Below, in pieces: positions 24,717 to 35,700 of a stretch of 64,000 nt of DNA. Below the pieces are notes generated by a model. The model did not search any database. It was not told the origin of the DNA and saw nothing but the letters and a program-made list of their open reading frames with translations. The DNA comes from Verrucomicrobiota bacterium (lineage in GTDB: Bacteria > Verrucomicrobiota > Verrucomicrobiia > Verrucomicrobiales > DEV007), in NCBI GenBank assembly GCA_020630975.1, contig JAHDID010000024.1, positions 25,088 through 89,087 of the forward strand, written 5' to 3'. The position numbers were made by a program, and so were the translations under genes. Position 1 is the stretch's first letter. Each line of letters starts with the position of its first letter.

Positions 24717-27700
24717 TTAGGCGCTAGCTAGAGGATCGACTTTGGCTTGCTCGGTATCTAGGACGGCGCGGCGGAGGTTGGTTCCGCTGCGGCGGGCCCA
24801 CCAGAGCACGATCGGAGATGCGACGAAGATCGATGAGTAGGTACCGATCATAACACCGATGATGAGGGCCAATGCGAAGTTGCGCATGCCTGGACCACCG
24901 AAGAGGAATAGCACCACGACGATGATCAACGTGGTCGCTGATGTCAGGATGGTTCGGGCCAGTGTGGCGTTCAGGCAGTAGTTCATGATGTCCTTCACAT
25001 TGCCTCGCTTGGTCGCCAGACCTTCGCGCACTCGGTCGAATACCACGATGGTATCGTTGATCGAGTAACCTGCGATCGTGAGTAGCGCACCGACGGTGAT
25101 CAGTGAAAACTCCTGGCCGAGCAGGGTGAGGATACCGGCTGTGATGATGAGATCGTGGAAAAGCGCTGCGATCGCACCGAGGGCGAAGGCAAACTCGAAA
25201 CGAATCGTGACGTAGAACAGGATCGCTACCAAACCAACGAGGAGAGCTATGCCTGAAGAGATCAGCATTGATTTGCCGATCTGAGATCCGACTGAGTTGA
25301 CGGTGGTCGACTCCATGGCGATACCGAGTTTTTCAGACAGCTGCTCTTGCACGACGCCTGCTTCATTATCTGGCACACGCACGAGGAAGAAAGATCCCTC
25401 ACCACCGACTGGAGTCTGCTTCTGCACGATAGGCAGAGCTGTCAGATCGGCACCTTTGAGTGCTTCCTCGATCTTGGCGCTAGTCAGGTCAGATGATGCC
25501 TGGATGGTCACCGAGTCACCGCCCTTCAGCTCGACTCCGCGCGGATCCTTGAATGGCACAGCGATGAGAGAGGCGATGACTAGGACGATGGAGATAAACG
25601 CAGCTTTCTTACGCTTGCCGAGGAAGTCGATGGCTTTCTCAGGGATGATGTTGAGGAAGCCGAGCTTCTTCAGGAAGGAAGCGGTCGCCCAGCCAAAGCA
25701 GGCGCGGGTCACGATGAGTGCAGAGAAAAGCGAGGCAACGATACCGATGATCAGGGTGATGGCGAAGCCCTTGACCGTGCCTGTTGCCAGGAAGTAAAGG
25801 ATCAGCGCAGTGATCAGCGTGGTGATATTCGCATCCATGATCGCAGAGAATGCCTTCTCGTAAGCGGTATCGATGGCAGCCTTGAGCGACTTGCCAGCCT
25901 TCAGCTCCTCGCGCAGGCGCTCGTAGATGAGCACGTTGGCATCGATAGCGACACCGATGGTCAGAATGATACCAGCGATACCAGGCAGTGTCAGTGTGAA
26001 GCGGAATAGAGCCAGAGCACCGAAGATGATGACGATATTCAGGATAAGACCGATCAGTGCGATGGCACCAGCGACATTGTAGTAAATCAGGATGAAGACC
26101 AGTGTCACGGCCAGACCTGCGATACCAGCCATCACGCCCTGCTTGACGGTGACGGCACCCATGGATGGCGAAATGTAGTTGGAGTGAGCGATCTCGATCG
26201 GGTTCTCCAGCGGGTTGTTCAGCGCAGCGACTAGCGCCTTAGCTTCTTCCTGAGTAAAGTCACCGGTGATCGAGCAGCCCATGGAGAATGGCTCGTTGAT
26301 GCGTGGCGCAGAGATCACCTCGTTGTCCATGATGATCGCCAGCTGGCGGCCTTGATTCTCCAGAGTCAGGGGCCCCATGATGCCGGAGCCTTTGGTGGTG
26401 AAGTCGACCACGATGGAGTGACCATCCTGACCGAAACGGTAGGCAGCCTTGCTGACCTCTTTACCCGACATATCCTTCACGATTTTGACCAGCTCGTAGC
26501 GGATAGGGGCACCCTCTGCCTTTTCCTCGTCGGTCTGGGCGTAGGGGAGTGCCTCGTAGCCGGGCTCGACGTGAGCGTCGTTTGCCACCATTTGGGCGAG
26601 ATACATGCTACCCTCGTGAACCACGCTGAATTCCAGCTTGGCGACTTTTTGGATATCTTCCTCCATCTGCTTGAGCGCCTCGGGGCCGACACCTGGCACC
26701 TGTAGGAAGACGCCGTCCTTACCCGATGGGGCGAGGATGACGTCGCCAGTACCGAGAGAGTTGATACGCTTGTTGAGCACTTTGATGACCTGCTGCTGGG
26801 TCTCGGGAGTGATCTCGCGGCCCTGGACAGGCTTGATCTTGATCTCCATGGAGACACCGCCCTCTAGCTCGATGCCCTTCTCGATGCCGTATTCGTTGAA
26901 GAAGAAAGCACTCAGACCAGCGACGACGAGCGCCAGGATCGAGCCGACTAGACGGCGGCGATTGGCCTGCTCGGAGACGAAATACCAGATAAACAGTGCG
27001 AGTAGGAAGATACCCAGCACGAAAATCATATTAGGATCGACCGAAGTCGCTCCACCAGCTGCGTCGCCAGCGTCGGTGAGCTTCTCGGCGATGCTGCCTA
27101 CGGCACCATCGACAGCCTCGGTAGCGGCCTCTACAGTTTCACCTGCTTTGTCGGCTACGGCTTCGACAGCCTCGCCGGTTTTCTCAGCGGCAGCCTCGAC
27201 AGCTTCGCCAGTCTTTTCAGCGACTTCACCAGTCTTCTCAGCTACGGCCTTGGTGGCCTCGCCTGCTTTGTCGGCCACAGCCTCGACGGCTTCACCGGTC
27301 TTTTCAGCGGCGGCTTCGACGGCTTCGGTAGTTTTCTCAGTCGCAGCTTTGGCGGTATCGGCAGCCTTGTCGGCCACTGCGCTTACGGCTTCGCCTGTCT
27401 TCTCGGTGGCGGCTTTGGCGGTGTCGGTGGCTTTCTCAGCGGCGGCGCTTACAGCCTCGCCGGTTTTCTCGGCAGCAGCCTCGACTGCTTCCCCCGTCTT
27501 TTCTGTAGCAGCCTTGGCAGTTTCAGTCGCCTTGTCAGCGGCAGCAGTCACGGCTTCACCGGTTTTTTCGGTGGCGGCTTTCGCGGCTTCGGTCGCTTTG
27601 TCTGCGGCTGAGCTCACGGCCTCGCCAGTCTTCTCGGCTGCGGCCTTTACGGCTTCTCCAGCTTTGTTGGCGCTATCTGCGCTGAACTGAACGGCATCGG

Positions 27701-27803
27701 ATGCCACTGTGGTCACAGCTTCGGTTGCAGATTTAGCTTTGTCGGCGACAGCCTCGGCGGCATTAGTGACCGCATCTGTGGCGGTGTTAGTCTCGGCTTG
27801 CAT
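24717..27803 (-). CDS. secDF: SecDF protein-export membrane protein with long 11-mer-repeat N-terminal extension
   Basis: 1028 aa fused SecD-SecF, which uses the proton motive force to pull proteins through the SecYEG channel. The SecDF part begins near residue 259: a membrane helix (MIFVLGIFLLALFIWYF), a second helix, the SecD segment (LEGGVSMEI), the P1-like periplasmic domain, five clustered helices (SecD end near 660), then SecF (DFLGKRK, GGDSVTI, and YSINDTIVVFDRVRE near residue 920). Residues 1-258 are not part of the family: Ala/Glu/Lys/Thr-rich 11-residue repeats (type KAATEKTGEAV) expected to form long amphipathic helices. An alternative start at Met259 would remove them, but the repeats stay in frame from ATG 27803. 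It lies 147 bp after yajC, with a dispersed repeat between. Confidence 0.93.
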   Translation of the reverse strand: MQAETNTATDAVTNAAEAVADKAKSATEAVTTVASDAVQFSADSANKAGEAVKAAAEKTGEAVSSAADKATEAAKAATEKTGEAVTAAADKATETAKAATEKTGEAVEAAAEKTGEAVSAAAEKATDTAKAATEKTGEAVSAVADKAADTAKAATEKTTEAVEAAAEKTGEAVEAVADKAGEATKAVAEKTGEVAEKTGEAVEAAAEKTGEAVEAVADKAGETVEAATEAVDGAVGSIAEKLTDAGDAAGGATSVDPNMIFVLGIFLLALFIWYFVSEQANRRRLVGSILALVVAGLSAFFFNEYGIEKGIELEGGVSMEIKIKPVQGREITPETQQQVIKVLNKRINSLGTGDVILAPSGKDGVFLQVPGVGPEALKQMEEDIQKVAKLEFSVVHEGSMYLAQMVANDAHVEPGYEALPYAQTDEEKAEGAPIRYELVKIVKDMSGKEVSKAAYRFGQDGHSIVVDFTTKGSGIMGPLTLENQGRQLAIIMDNEVISAPRINEPFSMGCSITGDFTQEEAKALVAALNNPLENPIEIAHSNYISPSMGAVTVKQGVMAGIAGLAVTLVFILIYYNVAGAIALIGLILNIVIIFGALALFRFTLTLPGIAGIILTIGVAIDANVLIYERLREELKAGKSLKAAIDTAYEKAFSAIMDANITTLITALILYFLATGTVKGFAITLIIGIVASLFSALIVTRACFGWATASFLKKLGFLNIIPEKAIDFLGKRKKAAFISIVLVIASLIAVPFKDPRGVELKGGDSVTIQASSDLTSAKIEEALKGADLTALPIVQKQTPVGGEGSFFLVRVPDNEAGVVQEQLSEKLGIAMESTTVNSVGSQIGKSMLISSGIALLVGLVAILFYVTIRFEFAFALGAIAALFHDLIITAGILTLLGQEFSLITVGALLTIAGYSINDTIVVFDRVREGLATKRGNVKDIMNYCLNATLARTILTSATTLIIVVVLFLFGGPGMRNFALALIIGVMIGTYSSIFVASPIVLWWARRSGTNLRRAVLDTEQAKVDPLASA
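27099..27647 (-). repeat. 33-bp coding repeat (about 16 eleven-residue units) in the secDF extension
   Basis: Residues 53-235 of SecDF consist of units such as KAATEKTGEAV, EAAAEKTGEAV and SAVADKAADTA, with one 7-residue short unit (EKTGEAV). The pattern resembles group-3 LEA or apolipoprotein-like amphipathic helices. The lack of stop codons in the repeat also creates a long antisense frame at 26638-27690, which I take to be spurious. Confidence 0.85.
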
Positions 27804-27870
27804 GAGTAGTTGGTCAGAAAAATGGGTGGTGGCGCGGTCCTATCGACGTGCCGATCGCGAAAACGCGAAA

Positions 27871-27907
27871 TTCAATAGGGTACAATTTTTATTCAATAGG
27901 GTACAAT
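27871..27907 (+). repeat. dispersed 21-bp-period element, locus 3 (2 copies, between yajC and secDF)
   Basis: TTCAATAGGGTACAAT at 27871-27886 and 27892-27907, spacer TTTTA. It sits 68 bp upstream of the secDF start. Relative to secDF the motif reads ATTGTACCCTATTGAA, the opposite sense to the three copies that lie in or overlap coding sequence. Confidence 0.9.
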
Positions 27908-27950
27908 CGGGCCAGCTGGGACAGCCAGAGGCCCGGCGAGGTGGTTCACT

Positions 27951-28325
27951 TTAGTCTTCGCTGGACTCCTCTTCAGTTTCCTCAGCTTCTTCTTCTTTCT
28001 TACCCTTGGCCTCGGTGACTGTGGCGATGGATGAGCGGTCGAATTTGATGCTCACGCCGTCGTCGACTTTCACAGTGACAGTCGACTTAGTCAGACCGGT
28101 GACGATGCCGTGGATACCGCCTGTGGTGACGACTCGGTCGTTCTTGCCCAGGCTGTTACGCATTTCATCAGCTTTCTTCTGCTGCTGGCGCTGAGGGCGG
28201 ATGAGTAGGAAGTAGAAGATACCGATCATGGCGACGATCGGCAGAAAGCTCATAAGCGGATTTCCTCCTCCTGCAGCAGGAGCTCCTTCTTGGGCGAGCA
28301 GGACAAAAGCGTGTGGTGTGGTCAT
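27951..28325 (-). CDS. yajC: preprotein translocase subunit YajC
   Basis: 124 aa. One membrane helix (MSFLPIVAMIGIFYFLLIRPQRQQQKK), the conserved GDRVVTTGGIHG-type core (here KNDRVVTTGGIHGIVTG), then an acidic tail EEEAEETEEESSED. YajC is the small partner of SecDF in the Sec holocomplex. The gene precedes secDF on the same strand, the usual order, but the 147-bp gap is longer than usual because of an inserted repeat pair. Confidence 0.95.
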   Translation of the reverse strand: MTTPHAFVLLAQEGAPAAGGGNPLMSFLPIVAMIGIFYFLLIRPQRQQQKKADEMRNSLGKNDRVVTTGGIHGIVTGLTKSTVTVKVDDGVSIKFDRSSIATVTEAKGKKEEEAEETEEESSED

Positions 28326-28504
28326 ATCAAATCAAATAGCAATCCCAGGCCGCACGGCTGCGGCATCTCGGGCCGGTGTCTATAGCACTCAATAGCAGTT
28401 TCTTCAAGCCTAGATACTTTGGCCTTTTTGGGGGATGTCAGAGGCGCGTTTTAGAGAGCTCTTTTTCACAGACAGGCGGGGCTCGATCTGCTAGTCTCTG
28501 GGCG

Positions 28505-29092
28505 ATGAGAAGTGTTTCCGTTTTTGCCTGTGTGGTCTGCCTTGGATTGGGCCTGCTAGATCGACCAGACGTTTTTGCTCAGAGTCAGGGTAGTGGTAGT
28601 GAGAATGAATCCTCCGAGTCCGAGGGCACGGCTGGATTTTGGGAGATCGAGGTGGCTAGTATGACGACTGATACCGAAGGGATCACGAAAAATCGCTTCA
28701 CGGCTCGGCTAGACCACATCAGCTCGGTGAGCCAGCACGACTATGTGATCGATGGGACGGTGAAGGTCTACGAGTGCACAGTAGACACCACCGGAGGTAT
28801 GACAGCACGCTTCTACTATATCGAGCCGGTCACAGCGGGATCTAGTGTGAGCGCTGGGAGCGCCGCCTACAATCAGCTCCGCAATGTGGCCAATAAGGTG
28901 ACGAAAAAGACGTCGGGCATGGATATGGATGTGATCGTGACGAAAAATTACCCGACCACGACTCATGCTAAGACGGCTGAATATCGCCTGAAGTACAAGG
29001 ACACCATCAGCAAGATCTACGAGCATGCGCATCGTGTGTGGGCTGAAGAGCGTGGCCGTGGCAAGGGTAATAAGCTGACGATCCGCGAGTAG
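28505..29092 (+). CDS. secreted protein of unknown function
   Basis: About 195 aa from ATG 28505. Upstream in-frame sequence lacks protein character, and the signal peptide MRSVSVFACVVCLGLGLL...VFAQ begins here. A short Ser/Glu linker follows. The mature domain alternates polar and hydrophobic residues (DYVIDGTVKVYECTV, TARFYYIEPV), suggesting a beta-sandwich, with a basic C-terminus. No family recognised. It lies 24 bp before the aldo/keto reductase gene on the same strand, so they may be co-transcribed. Confidence 0.7.
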   Translation: MRSVSVFACVVCLGLGLLDRPDVFAQSQGSGSENESSESEGTAGFWEIEVASMTTDTEGITKNRFTARLDHISSVSQHDYVIDGTVKVYECTVDTTGGMTARFYYIEPVTAGSSVSAGSAAYNQLRNVANKVTKKTSGMDMDVIVTKNYPTTTHAKTAEYRLKYKDTISKIYEHAHRVWAEERGRGKGNKLTIRE

Positions 29093-29116
29093 CCTAGCCA
29101 TCTCCGACATCGACGG

Positions 29117-30157
29117 ATGCAATACCGCGAGATACCCCACACCGATCTGAGCGTATCTGTGGTCGGTCTGGGTACCATGACCTGGGGGGCGCAGAATACC
29201 GAGGCAGAGGGCCACGAGCAGATGGACTACGCCCTAGAGCAGGGGGTGAATCTGATCGATACCGCCGAGATGTATCCGGTGCCGCCCGATGCTGAGACCT
29301 GCCACGAGACGGAGCGGATCGTCGGCAGCTGGCTGGCGGATCGCGGTAGGCGCGATGATGTGGTGCTGGCGACCAAGGTAGTCGGCCCAGCTTCGCACAT
29401 GACCTATGTGCGCGATCAGCCGAGACTGGATAGGGCGAATATCGTGATGGCTCTCGAGGGCAGTCTGCAGAGGCTGCGCACGGATCGGATCGATCTGTAC
29501 CAGCTGCATTGGCCAGATCGGCCGGTGCCTCTTTTTGGGACGCGGGATTTCTCTCCGCCGCGCCGAGTGGTGGAGTCGACACCGATCGAGGAGACTCTCT
29601 CTGTGCTAGCCGATCTGCAGGCACAGGGAAAGATACGCTACGTGGGGCTGAGTAACGAGACCCCTTGGGGTGCGATGCGCTACCTCGAGCTAGCCCGGGA
29701 TGGAGCGATGCCACGCATGGTGACCATCCAGAATAGCTACAATCTTTTGAACCGGACTTTTGATGGCGGACTGGCGGAGGTCTGTCACCATGAGGGGATG
29801 CGATTGCTGGCTTATTCGCCGCTGGCCTTTGGCAGGCTGTCGGGCAAGTATCGGGGCGGTCAGATGCCCGAGGGCTCTCGGCTGGCGCTGTGGGAGCGTT
29901 TTGCCCGCTACAATGGGCCGACTGCGGATGAGGCGATCGAGCAGTACGCAGCTATCGCGGCGGAGGCGGGGCTGGACCTCGCGCAGATGTGTCTGGCATG
30001 GATCAATGGCCGGTTTCATCTAGCGAGTAATCTGGTGGGTGCGACTACGATGGAGCAGCTGCGGTCGAATATCGCCAGCAGCGAGATCGAGCTGCCGGGT
30101 GAAGTGCGGCGGGCGATCGATAAGGTGCACCACCGGTATCCAAATCCTTGTCCGTAG
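29117..30157 (+). CDS. tas: NADP(H)-dependent aldo/keto reductase, Tas-like
   Basis: 346 aa, the usual length of the Tas/YghZ-type aldo/keto reductases. The catalytic tetrad can be placed: Asp48 and Tyr53 in NLIDTAEMYPVPP, Lys87 in LATKVVG, and His131 in LYQLHWPDR. The N-terminus MQYREIPHTDLSVSVVGLGT closely follows E. coli Tas. The enzyme reduces carbonyl compounds with NADPH in the cytoplasm; the physiological substrate is unknown. The 9-bp GGGARTAAT-type repeat follows 5 bases after the stop. Confidence 0.9.
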   Translation: MQYREIPHTDLSVSVVGLGTMTWGAQNTEAEGHEQMDYALEQGVNLIDTAEMYPVPPDAETCHETERIVGSWLADRGRRDDVVLATKVVGPASHMTYVRDQPRLDRANIVMALEGSLQRLRTDRIDLYQLHWPDRPVPLFGTRDFSPPRRVVESTPIEETLSVLADLQAQGKIRYVGLSNETPWGAMRYLELARDGAMPRMVTIQNSYNLLNRTFDGGLAEVCHHEGMRLLAYSPLAFGRLSGKYRGGQMPEGSRLALWERFARYNGPTADEAIEQYAAIAAEAGLDLAQMCLAWINGRFHLASNLVGATTMEQLRSNIASSEIELPGEVRRAIDKVHHRYPNPCP

Positions 30158-30162
30158 CGGAT

Positions 30163-30180
30163 GGGAGTAATGGGAATAAT
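30163..30180 (+). repeat. 9-bp GGGARNAAT motif, two units
   Basis: GGGAGTAAT (30163-30171) and GGGAATAAT (30172-30180) lie 5 bases after the tas stop codon. One arm of the palindrome at 44560-44619 carries the same unit series on its reverse strand. Confidence 0.6.
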
Positions 30181-30223
30181 GCGGGACTTGCAGGGCTGCG
30201 GCTTTCCCGCTACCATCATCCCT

Positions 30224-32744
<2,521 letters not shown>

Positions 32745-32753
32745 TAGAAAGTC

Positions 32754-35700
32754 CTACGCGGTCTCGTACTTCGAGTTGGATGGCTTAGCCCCCTGCGAGT
32801 CTTCAGTTTTTGTCTTAACCGAGGCATGATGCTTGCTGCCCTTTGTGCCTATGGTCCGATTGACTTTGGCTAGGGCGACACGCATCGCTGCTGTCACGCT
32901 GCTGACATTTTCTGGATCAAAAATCGACAGGTGGCGACCGTCGACATCGTAGGCCTCGACTCCGTGGGTGGCTACGGACTCCCAGCCGTAGTCTGCTGGT
33001 AGTTGTGAGTGGTCCGGTTGCTCTTTGGCTCGGAATAGCGTGACCTTGCCCTTCCATGGCATGGGGCGGTAGGCATGGAGAGCCTCGGAGTTGATGGTGT
33101 TTAGCTGACCCATGCGGCGCTTGCTGGAGCAGGCCCCAGGAGGCGAGTGGTGGTGGACCGCTGTCTCCACCTTATACTTGGCCTTATTAGCGATGCCCTG
33201 GAAAAGACGCTTCACGATCTTCCATACGCGCTGTGTAGCTGGGGTGTTTGCTGCGTTCTGTTGCCAGTTGAAAAGGACTCTTTGCCAGGGAGAAAATGAC
33301 TCGAGTTCCACAGATGGATTCTCGATATCGATGACACCGACGAAGGCGACTTCCTGACCATCGGCAGTCAGCTGTCGAGCCATCTCGTAGGCGATGACAC
33401 CACCGAATGAGTAGCCGCATAGGTAGTAGGGACCCTCGGCTTGTACTTTGCGAATCAGTTTGATGTATTTTGCTGCGGCTTCTTCTACCGAGTTTTTAGG
33501 TATAGGACCGTCGTCGGATAGCCCCGGAGCCTCGATCGCATAGACAGGGCGGGAGCGGCCTAGCGACGTCGCAAATGTATTGTAAAACAAGATGCCTCCA
33601 TCGCCACCGTGCACGGCGAATAGGGGCTTGCCTTTGCCGGCTGGTTGGATGGGGACTAGAACGCCATTACTAGTATCGCCGATCCTTGATTGCTTGGTAG
33701 CAGAGGCTATCGCATCGGTCGCAGCGGTGGTGTCGGATTGACCGGCATCGCTAGTATTGGTGAGCTTTTCTACCTCTACCGCCAGGGTAGCAATGGTGGG
33801 CGCGACAAATAGGGTCGCCATGGGTAGATTGATACGGTAGTGCTTCTGGATCTTGGAGAAGATTCGCATACCCATCAGCGAGTGGCCTCCTACATCGAAG
33901 AAATTGTCGTGTATGCCGACTTGTTCGAGAGAGAGTACTTCTTTCCACCAGTTTGCTATCTGTAGTTCCGTGTCGGAATTGGGCGGAGTATGAGCCACCT
34001 TTTTGGTGGGGCTAGCTGCGGTAGCGGTGTAGCCGGGCGCGGGGAGGCTAGCAGTATCGATCTTACCATTGCAGTTGAGCGGCATCTCCTCTAGCACTAC
34101 GATGCTGGCTGGCACCATGTAGTCGGGCAGCTGAGTACGCAGGGTGCCGGTGATCTCGCTAGGCGTCAGGGTGTAGCCCTCGTCTCGGGGCGATACATAG
34201 CCTACGAGTACTTTTTCCTCGGCAGTCTCGCCGTGGGGCACCACCTTGCAGTGGCCGACACCGGTGATAGCAGCGATCTTGCTCTCGATCTCTCCGGGCT
34301 CGATGCGGAAGCCACGTATCTTTACCTGCTTGTCGATACGACCGAGGAACTCGATGGTACCATCGCTGCGGTAGCGGCAGAGATCGCCGGTGCGGTACAG
34401 CTTGGCGCCCTCTGCATTGGAGAAAGGGTCGTCGATGAATTTCTGGGCGGTCAGCACAGGACGATTCAGGTAACCGATAGCCACACCATCGCCGCCGGTG
34501 CATAGCTCGCCTGGTATACCGGGAGGTAGTGGACGATTCTTTTTGTCCAAGATCCAAGTCGTGGTATTGGCGATCGGTTTGCCTATCGGTAGCGATACCA
34601 GATCGAGATCGGCTTCGGAGATCGCGTGGCAGGTGGTGAAGGTGGTATTTTCGGTCGGACCGTAGCCATTGATGAGCTGTAGGCCAGGGTGGGCATTCAT
34701 CACGCGGCGCGCATGATCCATGGGCACCACATCGCCGCCAGTGAGTAGCTGTCGGATACCTGTGAGTGAATCCAAAGACTCATCCACTAGCACCTGAAAC
34801 AGTCCCGCAGTGAGCCACAGGGTATTGATCTTTTCGCGCTGCAGGCACTCGGAGATACTCTGGATGGTCAGGTCGCGCTGTGTGGGTAGCACCAATCGGC
34901 CTCCATTGAGCAGTGCGCCAAATACCTCAAAAGTCGATGCATCGAAACCGATGCTGGCTGCCTGTAGGATGACGACCGAGCTGTCTAGCTGGCAGTAGTT
35001 GTTGTTGAGCACCAGTCTCTGGATACCGCGGTGGGGCACCTCGGTTCCCTTCGGTTTGCCGGTGGATCCGGAGGTGTAGATGATATAGGCGGCGTCGCTG
35101 CTTTCGATAGCAGGTGGAGAAAATTGTGGTGTGCTCTCCTCAGAAAAGTCGATCAGATCGAGGGCGATGCTGTGCTGGGCTCTGTCGGGCAGTTGGTCCT
35201 CTAGTTCGCTGGTGGTGAGAATGGTGTCGATACTGCTATCCTCGGTGATCAGCGCGATCCTCTCGGCCGGATAGTTGATGTCTAGAGGCACGTAGGCCGC
35301 CCCGCATTTCAGCACGCCGAAGATGGCCGTCATCAGCAGTGGACTGCGATCGAGGAATAGGCCGACGCGATCGCCTTTGGTGACACCGGCTTCCTGTAGG
35401 ATGGCACCCAGCTTGGTGCTGTGCTCGCGCAGCTCTTGGTAAGTCCACTCGGAGTCATCCCAGGTCAGGGCGATCGAGTCGGGCTGAGAAAAGGCGACCT
35501 CATCGAGTCGGGCTCCGACACTCTGCTCGCTCGGGTAGGCAGTGGCGGTGTTGTTGAGCGACTCGATCCACTTCCACTGATCTGCCGAGATACAGGCGGC
35601 CAGTTTGTTGTTGGGGAGTCCGGGCTGAGCCACGGCTCGATCAAGTATGGCGGTATAGGTCTCCAGCCAGTTGGCTACTGTATCCTCGGAGAATAGACTA

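Noticed and set aside
26638..27690. 350-aa plus-strand frame opposite the start of secDF
   Set aside because: It is Ser/Ala/Thr-Val low-complexity sequence generated by the antisense of the 33-bp repeats and of secDF codons; no family character and no start signal.
29094..29714. 206-aa minus-strand frame opposite the aldo/keto reductase
   Set aside because: Arg/Ser/Pro-rich shadow of a well-supported gene.
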